Part shown: positions 1 to 8,081 of the stretch, piece after piece
Layout of the letters: each line of letters opens with the position of its first letter
Position numbering within the stretch: the first letter of the stretch is position 1
NCBI GenBank assembly: GCA_041690535.1
Contig: JAWLHA010000021.1
Coordinates: 1 to 64,000 of the forward strand
Length of the DNA stretch: 64,000 nt
Direction: 5' to 3'
DNA from: JAWLHA01 sp041690535
GTDB lineage: Bacteria; Pseudomonadota; Gammaproteobacteria; Thiohalomonadales; Thiohalomonadaceae
The notes under the pieces: generated by a model
Told to the model about the DNA's origin: nothing
What the model saw: the letters and a program-made list of their open reading frames with translations, nothing else
The model's database searches: none
Position numbers and translations under genes: made by a program

Positions 1-169
1 TCGCGGAATCAGTGCGTCCTTGCACCCAGCCAGGCGGCCGACGACCTGCTTTCAAGGACTTACGTCGCTCTTGGGTGAGTCTGGGTTCACCCTGGGCGCC
101 ATGGACACATCCCCCCGGGAGAGAAGCGGCTAAGGTAAGAGAGGGAGGCAAGAGCCGGAGGGAGCGGAG
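1..169. other. Window edge, no gene recognised
   Basis: No convincing coding region is seen here. Positions 57-75 and 83-93 resemble parts of the hairpin repeat upstream of mnmG: both places share AAGGAYTTACGTCGC and GTTCACCCTGG. The stretch therefore probably carries a damaged copy of that repeat. Confidence 0.4.
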
Positions 170-445
170 ATGCCCATTGCCAGTGCTGAACTGATCCGGG
201 CGAGAGAGACCACCACCCGCGTGCTCGAGGAGCTGGGACTCGAGAGCTACGTGTTCCAGATCGAACCGGGTGAAGGGGGGTGGGAACTGAAGATGGAGTG
301 CAGCATGGTCGGTGGCTGGGGCACCCTCTCGCTGCCCATCGACAAGGAGTCGTTGCTCGCGGGGAGCCACGATGAAGCCGCTTATCGGCGGCTTCGGGAG
401 GGGCTGCGACGCCGGTTGGCCGAGTGTCGGGTGCGCCTGCCCTGA
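170..445 (+). CDS. Small conserved hypothetical protein (91 aa)
   Basis: A 91-residue soluble protein with no signal peptide or membrane segment. The ATG follows a purine-rich GGAGGGAGCGGAG that includes a good ribosome binding site, which supports the start. The N-terminal half looks helical (ELIRARETTTRVLEEL), the middle looks like short beta strands, and the C-terminus is arginine-rich (LREGLRRRLAECRVRL). I do not recognise a family. It converges on the acidic protein on the other strand, only 17 bases away, so the two are unlikely to be co-transcribed. Confidence 0.6.
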   Translation: MPIASAELIRARETTTRVLEELGLESYVFQIEPGEGGWELKMECSMVGGWGTLSLPIDKESLLAGSHDEAAYRRLREGLRRRLAECRVRLP

Positions 446-462
446 ACCGTGGTGCGGCGCCC

Positions 463-858
463 TCACTCCTCGCTCCAGGGCTCGCCCCGGTAGAGCCCCT
501 CTTCCGGCGGCTCCTCCTCATCCTCGCGCTCCGCCTCGGAGGGGCGTTCGCGGATCAGGGGGGCGGCGCGGGTCTCCCGGGCAGGTTCGATCCAATCGCT
601 CCTGTCCATCTCCGTATCGGTGTATTCGAGGTCGTCCACCTCAAAGTCGTCCATGGGGCCGCTGTAGTTCTCGGGGGCCTCGATGGGCTCCACATCCCAG
701 TCGTACCACTGCTCCAGCTCCACCTCCTCCACATCCCCGTCGAAGTGCTGCAGCTCCACGGTGCCGCTCTGCTCGTCCACGGCCACGACCTCGAACTTCT
801 GTCCCTTGTCGAGGTGTTGGTACCAGTTGCCAATGACCGGATCGGCTTCGGTGGCCAT
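463..858 (-). CDS. Acidic small conserved protein, DUF6763-like
   Basis: A 131-residue, very acidic protein. The N-terminal 50 residues look like a small beta-barrel fold (GNWYQHLDKGQKFEVVAVD, then VELQHFDGDVEEVELEQW). A low-complexity Asp/Glu-rich tail follows and probably is disordered (EREDEEEPPEEG). It resembles a family of short gammaproteobacterial proteins that I believe is annotated DUF6763; that name is from memory. No catalytic motif is visible and no function can be assigned. It is transcribed alone, away from the repeat-bearing gap at 859-1093. Confidence 0.6.
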   Translation of the reverse strand: MATEADPVIGNWYQHLDKGQKFEVVAVDEQSGTVELQHFDGDVEEVELEQWYDWDVEPIEAPENYSGPMDDFEVDDLEYTDTEMDRSDWIEPARETRAAPLIRERPSEAEREDEEEPPEEGLYRGEPWSEE

Positions 859-911
859 GCGCCCTCCATCGGACCGGACTTTATGGATAGTCTAGCGCCG
901 ATGGGGCCAGG

Positions 912-1093
912 TACGAGAGGCGAGTCGCGAGAGGCGGGGGGATGTATCGCTGTGCGACCGGTGATCTGATCCGGCTCCGTTCTCTGCCGATGCGGAGTCA
1001 TCCCGCCAGGCGCTTTGCACGTGCCCATCGAGCCAGGCGGCGCGCCGCGCTTCCATTGCTCGTATCTCGAAGCTCGCCCTTCGTATCTGCGCG
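912..1093. repeat. Heptanucleotide inverted array, locus H1
   Basis: Heptads TACGAGA, GGCGAGT, CGCGAGA and GGCGGGG run at 912-939. About 120 bases later come CTCGTAT, CTCGAAG, CTCGCCC, TTCGTAT and CTGCGCG at 1059-1093. The first group is of type (NNCGAGN)n and the second is its reverse-complement type (CTCGNNN)n, so the locus could fold as a long imperfect hairpin. It fills the gap between two genes on the minus strand. See the finding on the dispersed heptad family. Confidence 0.6.
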
Positions 1094-2638
1094 TCAGTTC
1101 GGCGGCGCCGAAATGACGAGGTGGCGCTGGGGTTCGCGGCCCACGCTCTCGGCCAGCAGGTGGTAGCGGGCAGCGATGCGGTGTTGCAGTTTGCGTAGTG
1201 GCGCCGGACGGGGGGCCAGCGCGATGATGCCGCCCTCGTCCATGAGCCTGCGGATGGCGCCCTCCGCCTCCTGCGCCGCCGCTTCGGCCTCGCCGCCCGT
1301 GGCGCCCGGGCCCAGATAGAACAGCGCTTGCAGGAGCCGGCGCAGTTGCGCGGTGGTGTTCTTCTTCACTGTATGCACCGGCATGCGGTGGTGGTCCAGC
1401 AGCCGTTGCAGGCGGGGGTCTTCCGCGCGTGAACGCAAGCTCACCACGAAATTCGCCCGCTCCGGCCGGTTGACGGCCCGGGCGTCCAGGCCCAGGTCAC
1501 GGATCACTCGCTCCAGGGAATCCTTGCTCACCGCATAGGGGTAGATCTGGATGATCCCGGAGGGTGGTGGCAGCGGTTGGTCGCCGGTGATCCGCACCTT
1601 GCTGCCCTCGGAGGCGGTTGCTCCCAAAGCCGGAGGCGACTCCGGGAGGGCTCCCGCCGCCGGGCCGGGGCGGTTGTGGCGTCGGGCACCTTCAGGTTTG
1701 GCTCCCCGCAACAGCATGTCCACCGCGTCGGCGGTGGCGGCATGCACCACCACCTCTTCGCGGTTTACGATCTCCACCACCGCATCGAAGGTGGGGGGCG
1801 CCTTGCGTTCGCTCACGGTCTTCTGGGTCCCCCGAAAGCGTGCTTCGTCATCGCCCAACGTCACCGTCTGCACCCCGCCCACCAGGTCGGAGAGGGTGGG
1901 ATTCAGCACCAGGTTCTCCAAAGTGTTGCCGTGGGCGGTGGCGATGAGCTGGACCCCTCGCTCGGCGATGGTGCGCGCGGCGGCCGCTTCGGCGGCGGTG
2001 CCGATCTCGTCGACGATGACCACCTCGGGCATGTGGTTCTCCACCGCCTCGATCATCACCCCGTGTTGCTGATCGGGGTGGCCCACTTGCATGCGCCGGG
2101 CGCTGCCGATGGCCGGATGGGGCACATCCCCGTCGCCCCCGATTTCATTGGAGGTGTCCACCACCACCACCCGTTTGCCGCAGTCATCGGCCAGCACCCG
2201 CGCCACCTCGCGCAGCTTGGTGGTTTTGCCGACGCCGGGACGGCCCAGCAGCAGCACGCTGCTTCCGGACTCCACCAGGTCACGAATGGCATCGATGGTG
2301 CCGATCACCGCCCGCCCAACCCGCAAGGTGAGCCCGACCACCTCACCCTTGCGGTTGCGAATGGCCGAGATGCGATGCAGGGTGCCCTCGATGCCGGCGC
2401 GGTTGTCGGCACCGAACGCCCCCACGGCATCCACCACCTGCTCCAGCTCCTCGCGGGAGACCGGCTGCGGGCCGAGGGTGATGGCGCCTCCCACAAAGCG
2501 CGCCTGGGCGGGGCGGCCCAGGTCCATGATCACCTCCAGCAGGGCTGGCGCGTCGGCCAGTGCGATGACGGCTTGCTGAAGGCGCGCCGGGAGGGTGGCA
2601 ATGAGCCAGTGGGTGTCGTCGATCAGGTTCTGGATCAT
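1094..2638 (-). CDS. R3H domain AAA ATPase (SpoIIIAA/Ycf45-like)
   Basis: A 514-residue P-loop ATPase of the SpoIIIAA/Ycf45 type fused to a C-terminal R3H single-stranded nucleic-acid-binding domain. Seen directly: Walker A GRPGVGKTTKL near residues 132-142, Walker B VVIVDEIG about 80 residues later, and a C-terminal QHRIAARYHLLAESVGREP that matches the R3H signature, with the invariant Arg and His separated by three residues. A variable Pro/Ala-rich linker joins the two halves. Proteins of this architecture occur in many proteobacteria, cyanobacteria and plastids; their cellular role is not established. It is divergent from mnmG across a 308 bp gap. The start at MIQNLIDD gives the expected family length. 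Confidence 0.85.
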   Translation of the reverse strand: MIQNLIDDTHWLIATLPARLQQAVIALADAPALLEVIMDLGRPAQARFVGGAITLGPQPVSREELEQVVDAVGAFGADNRAGIEGTLHRISAIRNRKGEVVGLTLRVGRAVIGTIDAIRDLVESGSSVLLLGRPGVGKTTKLREVARVLADDCGKRVVVVDTSNEIGGDGDVPHPAIGSARRMQVGHPDQQHGVMIEAVENHMPEVVIVDEIGTAAEAAAARTIAERGVQLIATAHGNTLENLVLNPTLSDLVGGVQTVTLGDDEARFRGTQKTVSERKAPPTFDAVVEIVNREEVVVHAATADAVDMLLRGAKPEGARRHNRPGPAAGALPESPPALGATASEGSKVRITGDQPLPPPSGIIQIYPYAVSKDSLERVIRDLGLDARAVNRPERANFVVSLRSRAEDPRLQRLLDHHRMPVHTVKKNTTAQLRRLLQALFYLGPGATGGEAEAAAQEAEGAIRRLMDEGGIIALAPRPAPLRKLQHRIAARYHLLAESVGREPQRHLVISAPPN

Positions 2639-2946
2639 CGTGCGTGTGGTCTTTGAGTTCAGTCGTCCGCCTGGCGGCGGACCTCCAGGGCCGCTTCGGT
2701 TGGAGACGGCACCAGCGCGAGCCCGGTGGTCTCTTCAAATCGCCCTAACTGAATGATAAGGCATCCAATGACCCCCTCGGGTTCCGGGTTTTGCAGGGTG
2801 AACGCATACTCACCCAAGGATTTACGTCGCCCACAGCACGGCCGTGACGTTAGTATGCGTTCACCCTGGTGCCTCGCGACAGGGGGCATTCCGCGGGCCC
2901 GCCGCTGGGTTACAATACGCCGTTTACCTTGAGGCTCCTTCGCTCC
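2639..2946. other. Intergenic gap between R3H ATPase gene and mnmG
   Basis: No gene seen. The gap holds a REP-type hairpin (2794-2868) and a -10-like TACAAT at 2911-2916, 31 bases before the mnmG ATG, without a good -35 box. No cluster of TTATCCACA DnaA boxes is present, so this is not an obvious oriC although oriC flanks mnmG in Escherichia coli. Confidence 0.5.
2794..2868. repeat. REP-like hairpin, GTATGCGTT family, copy 1
   Basis: Perfect 17 bp inverted repeat: CAGGGTGAACGCATACT at 2794-2810 and its reverse complement at 2852-2868. The 41-base loop includes GCACGGCCGTGACGT. The right half recurs nearly unchanged at 43113-43144, and a short palindromic form of the ends occurs at 58000-58019. 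Confidence 0.75.
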
Positions 2947-4839
2947 ATGTTCTACCAAGAGACCTTCGATGTCATCGTGGTTGGCGGCGGTCATGCCGGT
3001 ACCGAGGCGGCGCTGGCGGCGGCCCGCATGGGGGCGCGCACGCTGCTCCTCACCCACAACATCGAGACCCTCGGCCAGATGAGCTGCAACCCCGCCATCG
3101 GCGGGATCGGCAAGGGCCACCTGGTGAAGGAGGTGGACGCCCTCGGCGGGGTAATGGCCCGTGCCATCGATCGGGGCGGCATCCAATTCCGCACCCTCAA
3201 CGCCAGCAAGGGGCCGGCGGTGCGGGCCACCCGCGCCCAGGCCGACCGGCAGCTCTATAAACAGGCGGTGCGCAGCGCCCTGGAGAATCAACCCAATTTG
3301 GCCCTGTTTCAGCAGGCGGTGGAGGACCTGCTGGTGCAGGGAGAGCGGGTCACCGGGGTGGTCACCCAGATGGGGCTCAAGTTTGCCGCCCCCACGGTGG
3401 TGCTCACGGTGGGGACCTTTCTGGCCGGGCGCATCCATGTGGGCATGGCCAACTACGAGGGTGGACGGGCCGGAGACCCGCCGGCCAACGCCCTGGCCCG
3501 GCGACTGCGCGAGCTGCCGTTGCGGGTGGAGCGGCTGAAGACCGGCACGCCGCCCCGCATCGATGCGCGCAGCGTGGACTTCTCGGTCATGACCGAACAG
3601 CCGGGCGACACGCCGGTGCCGGTGTTTTCCTTCCTGGGAACCCCCGAGGAGCACCCTCGCCAGGTGCCGTGCTACATCACCCACACCAACGAGCAGACCC
3701 ACGCCATCATCCTCTCGGGACTGGACCGCTCGCCACTCTACAGCGGCGTGATCGAGGGGGTGGGGCCACGCTACTGCCCCTCCATCGAGGACAAGGTGGT
3801 GCGCTTTGCCGAGCGCACCTCCCACCAGATCTTCGTGGAGCCGGAGGGGCTCACCACCCATGAGCTCTACCCCAACGGCATCTCCACCAGCCTGCCGTTC
3901 GACGTGCAGCTGGGGCTGGTGCGCTCCATCCGAGGGTTCGAGCGGGCCCACATCACCCGGCCGGGCTATGCCATCGAATACGACTTCTTCGACCCCCGCG
4001 ACCTGCGGCCCTCGCTGGAGACCAAGCATCTCCACGGGCTGTTTTTCGCCGGCCAGATCAACGGCACCACCGGTTATGAGGAGGCCGCGGCCCAGGGGTT
4101 GCTGGCGGGCCTGAACGCGGCCCGCCAGAGCCTCGGGCAAGAGCCCTGGTATCCGCGGCGGGATGAGGCCTACCTGGGGGTGCTGGTGGACGATCTCATC
4201 ACCCGCGGCACCAGCGAGCCCTATCGGATGTTCACCAGCCGCGCCGAATATCGACTGCTGCTGCGGGAGGACAACGCGGACCTGCGCCTCACCCCGGTGG
4301 GCCGGGCGCTCGGGTTGGTCGATGAGGTGCGCTGGGCCACTTTTGCGGCCAAACGCGAGGCCATCGAGCGCGAGCAGCAGCGACTGCGCGACACCTGGGT
4401 CCGCCCGGGGACGCCGGCGGCGGAGCGTGCCGCAGGGTTGCTCGGCCAGCCCCTGGCGCGGGAGTATCGCCTGGCCGATCTGCTGCGCCGTCCCGAGGTG
4501 GACTACGCCGCCCTCACCACCCTGGCCGGTGAGCCGGGAGTGACCGACCCCGCGGCGGCGGAACAGGTGGAGATCCAGGCCAAGTATGCCGGCTACATCG
4601 ACCGGCAGCGCGAGGAGATCGAGCGCCACCGCCGCCACGAAACCCTCAAGTTGCCGGCGGACCTGGACTACGCCGAGGTGCGGGGGCTCTCCACCGAGGT
4701 GCGCGAGAAGCTGGCCGCCCACTGTCCGGAGACCCTGGGGCAGGCCGCGCGCATTCCTGGGATCACCCCCGCGGCCATCTCCCTGCTGCTGGTGCATCTG
4801 AAAAAGCGGGACAGCCGCACGGTGACCGCCGATGAGTGA
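2947..4839 (+). CDS. mnmG: tRNA uridine-5-carboxymethylaminomethyl(34) synthesis enzyme MnmG
   Basis: FAD-dependent enzyme that, with MnmE, installs the (carboxymethyl)aminomethyl group on U34 of certain tRNAs. The product has 630 residues, matching the usual ~629. Seen: N-terminal dinucleotide-binding motif VVGGGHAGTEAALAA (residues 10-24), the conserved segment SCNPAIGGIGKGHL, and PGYAIEYDF plus GTTGYEEAAAQG in the middle and C-terminal FAD region. An in-frame start lies 78 bases upstream, but the family begins at MFYQETFDVIVVGGG, so 2947 is preferred. It overlaps rsmG by 8 bases (the classic gidA-gidB pair), so the two are translationally coupled. Confidence 0.97.
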   Translation: MFYQETFDVIVVGGGHAGTEAALAAARMGARTLLLTHNIETLGQMSCNPAIGGIGKGHLVKEVDALGGVMARAIDRGGIQFRTLNASKGPAVRATRAQADRQLYKQAVRSALENQPNLALFQQAVEDLLVQGERVTGVVTQMGLKFAAPTVVLTVGTFLAGRIHVGMANYEGGRAGDPPANALARRLRELPLRVERLKTGTPPRIDARSVDFSVMTEQPGDTPVPVFSFLGTPEEHPRQVPCYITHTNEQTHAIILSGLDRSPLYSGVIEGVGPRYCPSIEDKVVRFAERTSHQIFVEPEGLTTHELYPNGISTSLPFDVQLGLVRSIRGFERAHITRPGYAIEYDFFDPRDLRPSLETKHLHGLFFAGQINGTTGYEEAAAQGLLAGLNAARQSLGQEPWYPRRDEAYLGVLVDDLITRGTSEPYRMFTSRAEYRLLLREDNADLRLTPVGRALGLVDEVRWATFAAKREAIEREQQRLRDTWVRPGTPAAERAAGLLGQPLAREYRLADLLRRPEVDYAALTTLAGEPGVTDPAAAEQVEIQAKYAGYIDRQREEIERHRRHETLKLPADLDYAEVRGLSTEVREKLAAHCPETLGQAARIPGITPAAISLLLVHLKKRDSRTVTADE

Positions 4840-5476
4840 GCTGGCGGCGCGGTTGGAGGAGGGATTGCATCGGCTGGGGCTGGCGTTGACCGACGCGCAG
4901 CAGGGAAAGCTGCTGGCGTATGTGGACCTGATGGCCAAGTGGAACAAGGTCTACAACCTGACCGCGGTGCGCGAGCCCGGGCAGATGGTCACCCGCCACC
5001 TGCTGGACAGTCTGGCCGTGGTGCCTCACCTGCGGGGCGAACGGGTCATCGATGTGGGCACCGGCGGGGGCCTGCCCGGGATCCCGCTCGCCATCGTGTT
5101 TCCCGAGCGGCAGTTCGCGCTGCTGGACAGCAACTCCAAAAAGACCCGCTTCGTGACCCAGGCCAAGGGGGAGTTGGGGCTGGATAACGTGACTGTGGTA
5201 CATTCCCGCGTCCAGGAGTATCTGCCGGAGCCACTGTTCGATACAGTGGTCAGTCGGGCATTTGCCTCGGTGAGCGACATCGTCGCCAGCTGCCGGCACC
5301 TGCTCGCGCCCGGTGGCGAGCTGTTGGCCATGAAGGCCACTCTGGGGGGAGCTGAGCTGGAGGCGATCCCGGAGGGGTTCGTGCTGGTGGAGACGATCCG
5401 GCTGGCAGTCCCGGGGATCGAGGACGAGCAGCGCCACCTGCTGCGCATCGCGCCGAAAGAGCGCGGAGAAGCATGA
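4832..5476 (+). CDS. rsmG: 16S rRNA (guanine527-N7)-methyltransferase RsmG
   Basis: SAM-dependent methyltransferase that makes m7G527 in 16S rRNA; its loss gives low-level streptomycin resistance in other bacteria. The product has 214 residues (family ~207). Seen: N-terminal helical domain with WNKVYNLTAVR, the SAM-binding loop DVGTGGGLPG at residues 74-83, LLDSNSKKTRF (acidic ribose-binding strand), and VVSRAFAS. The ATG lies inside the 3' end of mnmG. The gene ends 26 bases before parA, consistent with one operon mnmG-rsmG-parA-parB. Confidence 0.97.
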   Translation: MSELAARLEEGLHRLGLALTDAQQGKLLAYVDLMAKWNKVYNLTAVREPGQMVTRHLLDSLAVVPHLRGERVIDVGTGGGLPGIPLAIVFPERQFALLDSNSKKTRFVTQAKGELGLDNVTVVHSRVQEYLPEPLFDTVVSRAFASVSDIVASCRHLLAPGGELLAMKATLGGAELEAIPEGFVLVETIRLAVPGIEDEQRHLLRIAPKERGEA

Positions 5477-5502
5477 TCTTACACGCGGGGGAACAGTGTC
5501 GT

Positions 5503-6294
5503 ATGGGCAGGATCATCGCGGTAACCAATCAGAAGGGCGGGGTGGCCAAGACCACCACTTGCATCAATCTGGGCGCCTCCCTGGCCGCCACCAAACGGCG
5601 GGTACTGGTCGTCGACATGGACCCACAGGCCAACGCGACCGTGGGCAGCGGTGTGGACCGCGAGACGCTCACCCACTCCAGCTATGATGTGCTGCTCGGG
5701 ACCGAGACGGCGCAAGCGGTCATCGTGCAGGCCGAGGCCGCCGGTTATGACGTGATCCCCACCACCGGCGATCTCACCGCGGCGGAAGTCCAGTTGATGG
5801 GGCTGCCCCAGCGGGAGCAGCGGTTGCGCCGGGCGCTGGAGGCGGTGCGGGAGCAGTACGACTTCATCTTCATCGATTGCCCCCCCTCCCTGAACATGTT
5901 GACCGTCAATGCCCTGGTGGCTGCCGATTCGGTCATCATCCCGATGCAGTGCGAGTACTATGCCCTGGAGGGGTTGACGGCGCTGCTCAACACCATCGAG
6001 GAGATCCGCAGCAGCGTCAATCCCCGGCTGGAGCTGGAAGGACTGCTGCGGACCATGTTCGACCCCCGGAACAACCTCTCCAACGATGTCTCAGCGCAGC
6101 TGATCCTGCACTTTGGTGAGAAGGTCTACCGTACGGTGATCCCCCGCAATGTGCGCCTGGCCGAGGCCCCCAGTCACGGTGTTCCGGCGCTGGTCTATGA
6201 CCGCGCCTCCCGCGGCGCGGTGGCCTACCTTGCGCTGGCGGGCGAGATGTTGCGGCGCGCCGAACGGGGCGCGGTTCCCGCCGCTGTATCCTGA
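5503..6294 (+). CDS. parA: Chromosome partitioning ATPase ParA (Soj)
   Basis: Deviant Walker-type ATPase that, with ParB and parS sites, moves newly replicated origins apart. Seen: KGGVAKTT at residues 11-18, with both the signature lysine (K11) and the P-loop lysine (K16); VVDMDPQAN (switch I); and FIDCPPS (switch II). The product has 263 residues and no N-terminal helix-turn-helix, so it is the chromosomal (type Ib-like) form. An in-frame ATG exists 30 bases upstream, but it lies directly at the rsmG stop and adds ten residues outside the family; 5503 is preferred, with GCGGGGGAA upstream as a weak ribosome binding site. Confidence 0.95.
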   Translation: MGRIIAVTNQKGGVAKTTTCINLGASLAATKRRVLVVDMDPQANATVGSGVDRETLTHSSYDVLLGTETAQAVIVQAEAAGYDVIPTTGDLTAAEVQLMGLPQREQRLRRALEAVREQYDFIFIDCPPSLNMLTVNALVAADSVIIPMQCEYYALEGLTALLNTIEEIRSSVNPRLELEGLLRTMFDPRNNLSNDVSAQLILHFGEKVYRTVIPRNVRLAEAPSHGVPALVYDRASRGAVAYLALAGEMLRRAERGAVPAAVS

Positions 6295-6341
6295 CGACAT
6301 TCGGGCGCGGCCGAGGCCCCGCCCACCAACGGAAAACCGGC

Positions 6342-7217
6342 ATGGCAGTGAAGAAAAGAGGACTCGGAAAAGGCCTGGAGGCCCTGCTGGGCGTCGGCGC
6401 GGGTGCGCAGACGTCCAATGACGGCGACACTGCGCGGGCCGATGGCGAGCTGCGGGTGCTGCCGGTCGATATCATCCGCCGCGGCAAATACCAGCCCCGC
6501 ATCGACATGCACCCCGACACCCTGGAGGATCTGGCCAGCTCCATCCGCGCCCAGGGGGTGGTGCAGCCCATCGTGGTCCGCCCCGTTGCCGAGCCTGGCC
6601 GCTACGAGATCATCGCCGGGGAGCGCCGCTGGCGGGCCGCACAACTGGCCGGCCTGCATGAGATCCCCGCCGTGGTGCGCGATGTGCCCGACCAGGCCGC
6701 GGTGGCCATGGCGCTCATCGAGAATATCCAGCGGGAAGAGCTCAATCCGCTGGAGGAGGCCAACGCCCTGCAGCGGCTCATCGAGGAGTTCGGGATGACT
6801 CACCAGAGCGCGGCCGATGCGGTGGGCCGCTCCCGTGCCGCCGTGTCCAACCTGTTGCGCCTGCTCAGTCTGAACCCCGATGTGAAGACCATGGTGGAGA
6901 ACGGCGACCTGGAGATGGGGCACGCCCGGGCCCTGCTGGCCCTGGAAGGCCGGCGCCAGAGCGAGGCGGCCCGCACCGTGGTGCACAAGGGGCTGTCGGT
7001 GCGGGAGACCGAACGGCTGGTGCGCCACCTTCTCGCCGAGCCGGAAGCCAAACCCACGCCCAAGGTGGACCCCGACATCCGCCGCCTGGAGCAGGACATC
7101 TCCGAACGCCTGGGCGCCAAGGTGGCCATCCAGCACGGGGCCAAGGGCAAGGGCAAGTTGGTCATCCAGTACAACGACCTGGACGAGCTGGACGGCATCC
7201 TCGAGCACATCAAGTAG
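6342..7217 (+). CDS. parB: Chromosome partitioning protein ParB (Spo0J)
   Basis: parS-binding CTPase that loads as a clamp and recruits ParA. The product has 291 residues. Seen: the basic N-terminal KKRGLGKGLEALLG segment that stimulates ParA-like ATPases; the CTP-binding signature GERRWRAAQLAGL; ENIQREELNPLEEA; a helix-turn-helix around residues 150-175 (MTHQSAADAVGRSRAAVSNLL); and a C-terminal dimerisation region ending in LDELDGILEHIK. It lies 47 bases after parA. No perfect parS 16-mer was found in the window. Confidence 0.96.
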   Translation: MAVKKRGLGKGLEALLGVGAGAQTSNDGDTARADGELRVLPVDIIRRGKYQPRIDMHPDTLEDLASSIRAQGVVQPIVVRPVAEPGRYEIIAGERRWRAAQLAGLHEIPAVVRDVPDQAAVAMALIENIQREELNPLEEANALQRLIEEFGMTHQSAADAVGRSRAAVSNLLRLLSLNPDVKTMVENGDLEMGHARALLALEGRRQSEAARTVVHKGLSVRETERLVRHLLAEPEAKPTPKVDPDIRRLEQDISERLGAKVAIQHGAKGKGKLVIQYNDLDELDGILEHIK

Positions 7218-7266
7218 CCTCCGGGCCACCAGCGCTCCTGCCCCGGGCCGGTGGGCGCAATCACCG

Positions 7267-7355
7267 TAGGTCGGGTTAGCGCAGCGTAACCCGACGAAAC
7301 CGGCACAGGGGTGGATCAGTGCAGCGCATCCACGTTCAGGCGACTTGATGGATGC
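7267..7355. repeat. REP-like palindromes with GCGCAGCG core
   Basis: First palindrome: GTCGGGTTA then GCGCAGCG then TAACCCGAC at about 7271-7294. A second, imperfect one follows: GATCAGTGCAGCGCATCCA facing TGGATGCGCTGATG, ending near 7354. The stem chemistry (GGTGGAT...ATCCACC around GCAGCGC) is the same as in the centre of the MITE copies at 42.8 and 47.6 kb, so these may be related hairpins. Confidence 0.6.
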
Positions 7356-7453
7356 GCTGATGTCTTTTACACCCAACATTTTCTGCGCCTCGGTTTGGCC
7401 CCTCCGGTGCATCAGGAGACCCCGGGCCATTCACCCCACAACCCCCCGGTTAA

Positions 7454-7510
7454 ACCAATAAAGAAAAGCCCGGGCATTAAGGTGCACTTATATAAGGGCT
7501 TTTTATTGGT
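7454..7510. terminator. AT-rich hairpin after parB
   Basis: Outer stem ACCAATA (7454-7460) with TATTGGT (7504-7510). Inner stem AAAAGCCC (7464-7471) with GGGCTTTT (7496-7503). The GC-rich inner stem followed by T-rich sequence suits a Rho-independent terminator for the mnmG-parB operon, and the symmetry would also serve the other strand. Confidence 0.55.
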
Positions 7511-7516
7511 CCATCA

Positions 7517-7545
7517 TTGACCCTGCCCCCCCGGACTTATATACT
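7517..7545 (+). promoter_or_regulatory. Sigma70 promoter of the atp operon
   Basis: -35 box TTGACC (7517-7522), 17-base spacer, and -10 box TATACT (7540-7545). Each hexamer is one base from consensus and the spacing is ideal. Transcription would start near 7552, about 93 bases before atpI. Confidence 0.8.
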
Positions 7546-7644
7546 GCGCGCCGCTGAAAGCTACGGCCCCCACGCTTCTGCTTTCTTCCTCGGTTTCGAA
7601 CCGACCTGCCGCCTCAAGAAAACGAGCAAGGTAGCCAGGCACGC

Positions 7645-8034
7645 ATGAGTTACGCAGCACAAGTATTGCGCCGCACCCTGCTTCGGCTGGTGACGTTGCA
7701 ACTGACGCTCACACTGGCGACGGGTTTCGGGTTTCTCGCATACCAAGGGGCCAATGAATTTTGGGCAGCGATCTACGGCGGAGCCATTGCACTCCTGAAT
7801 ACGTCGGTCAGCGCCCATCGCCTGATAAGGGCGACCCAGGCGGCAGCGGATGACGCCCAGCGCGGCATGATGGAGATCTATATCGGCGCGATCACGCGCT
7901 TTGTGGCGACCCCCTTGTTCGTCGCCATCGGCATCGCCGCGCTCAAGCTCGATCCGGTGGCACTCATTGTCGGCTTCGCCGTTGCGCAACTGGGGTACAT
8001 GGTCAATAACTCGCGCACGCAGAACAAGCAATAA
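7645..8034 (+). CDS. atpI: ATP synthase protein I (AtpI)
   Basis: First gene of the ATP synthase operon: a 129-residue membrane protein with four hydrophobic segments, thought to help assemble the c-ring or supply Mg2+ (literature, not visible here). The hydrophobic stretches fall at residues 16-34, 39-53, 73-94 and 98-118. Similarity between AtpI proteins is low, so the assignment rests on size, topology and the position directly ahead of atpB. No other subunit-like gene lies between the promoter and atpB. Confidence 0.85.
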   Translation: MSYAAQVLRRTLLRLVTLQLTLTLATGFGFLAYQGANEFWAAIYGGAIALLNTSVSAHRLIRATQAAADDAQRGMMEIYIGAITRFVATPLFVAIGIAALKLDPVALIVGFAVAQLGYMVNNSRTQNKQ

Positions 8035-8081
8035 GGCGTGCAATAAGAATTCCTTTAGCATTTTGGCGGAGTAGCTGAACC

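Larger units (their letters stand above)
7218..7644. other. parB-atpI intergenic region (427 bp)
   Basis: No gene. In order it holds: a REP-like palindrome pair (7267-7355), an AT-rich hairpin that may act as the parB terminator (7454-7510), and the atp operon promoter (7517-7545), followed by a ~90 base leader with no evident small gene. Confidence 0.7.

Noticed and set aside
2639..2946. Possible oriC beside mnmG
   Set aside because: No cluster of TTATCCACA-like DnaA boxes and no AT-rich unwinding region is seen. The only similar words (TTATCCACC) are within the MITE hairpins at 42.8 and 47.6 kb.
2659..4947. Very long minus-strand reading frame opposite mnmG
   Set aside because: It lies antisense to a fully recognised gene. 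Its composition (His, Gly, Gln, Arg) is what the antisense frame of GC-rich coding DNA gives.
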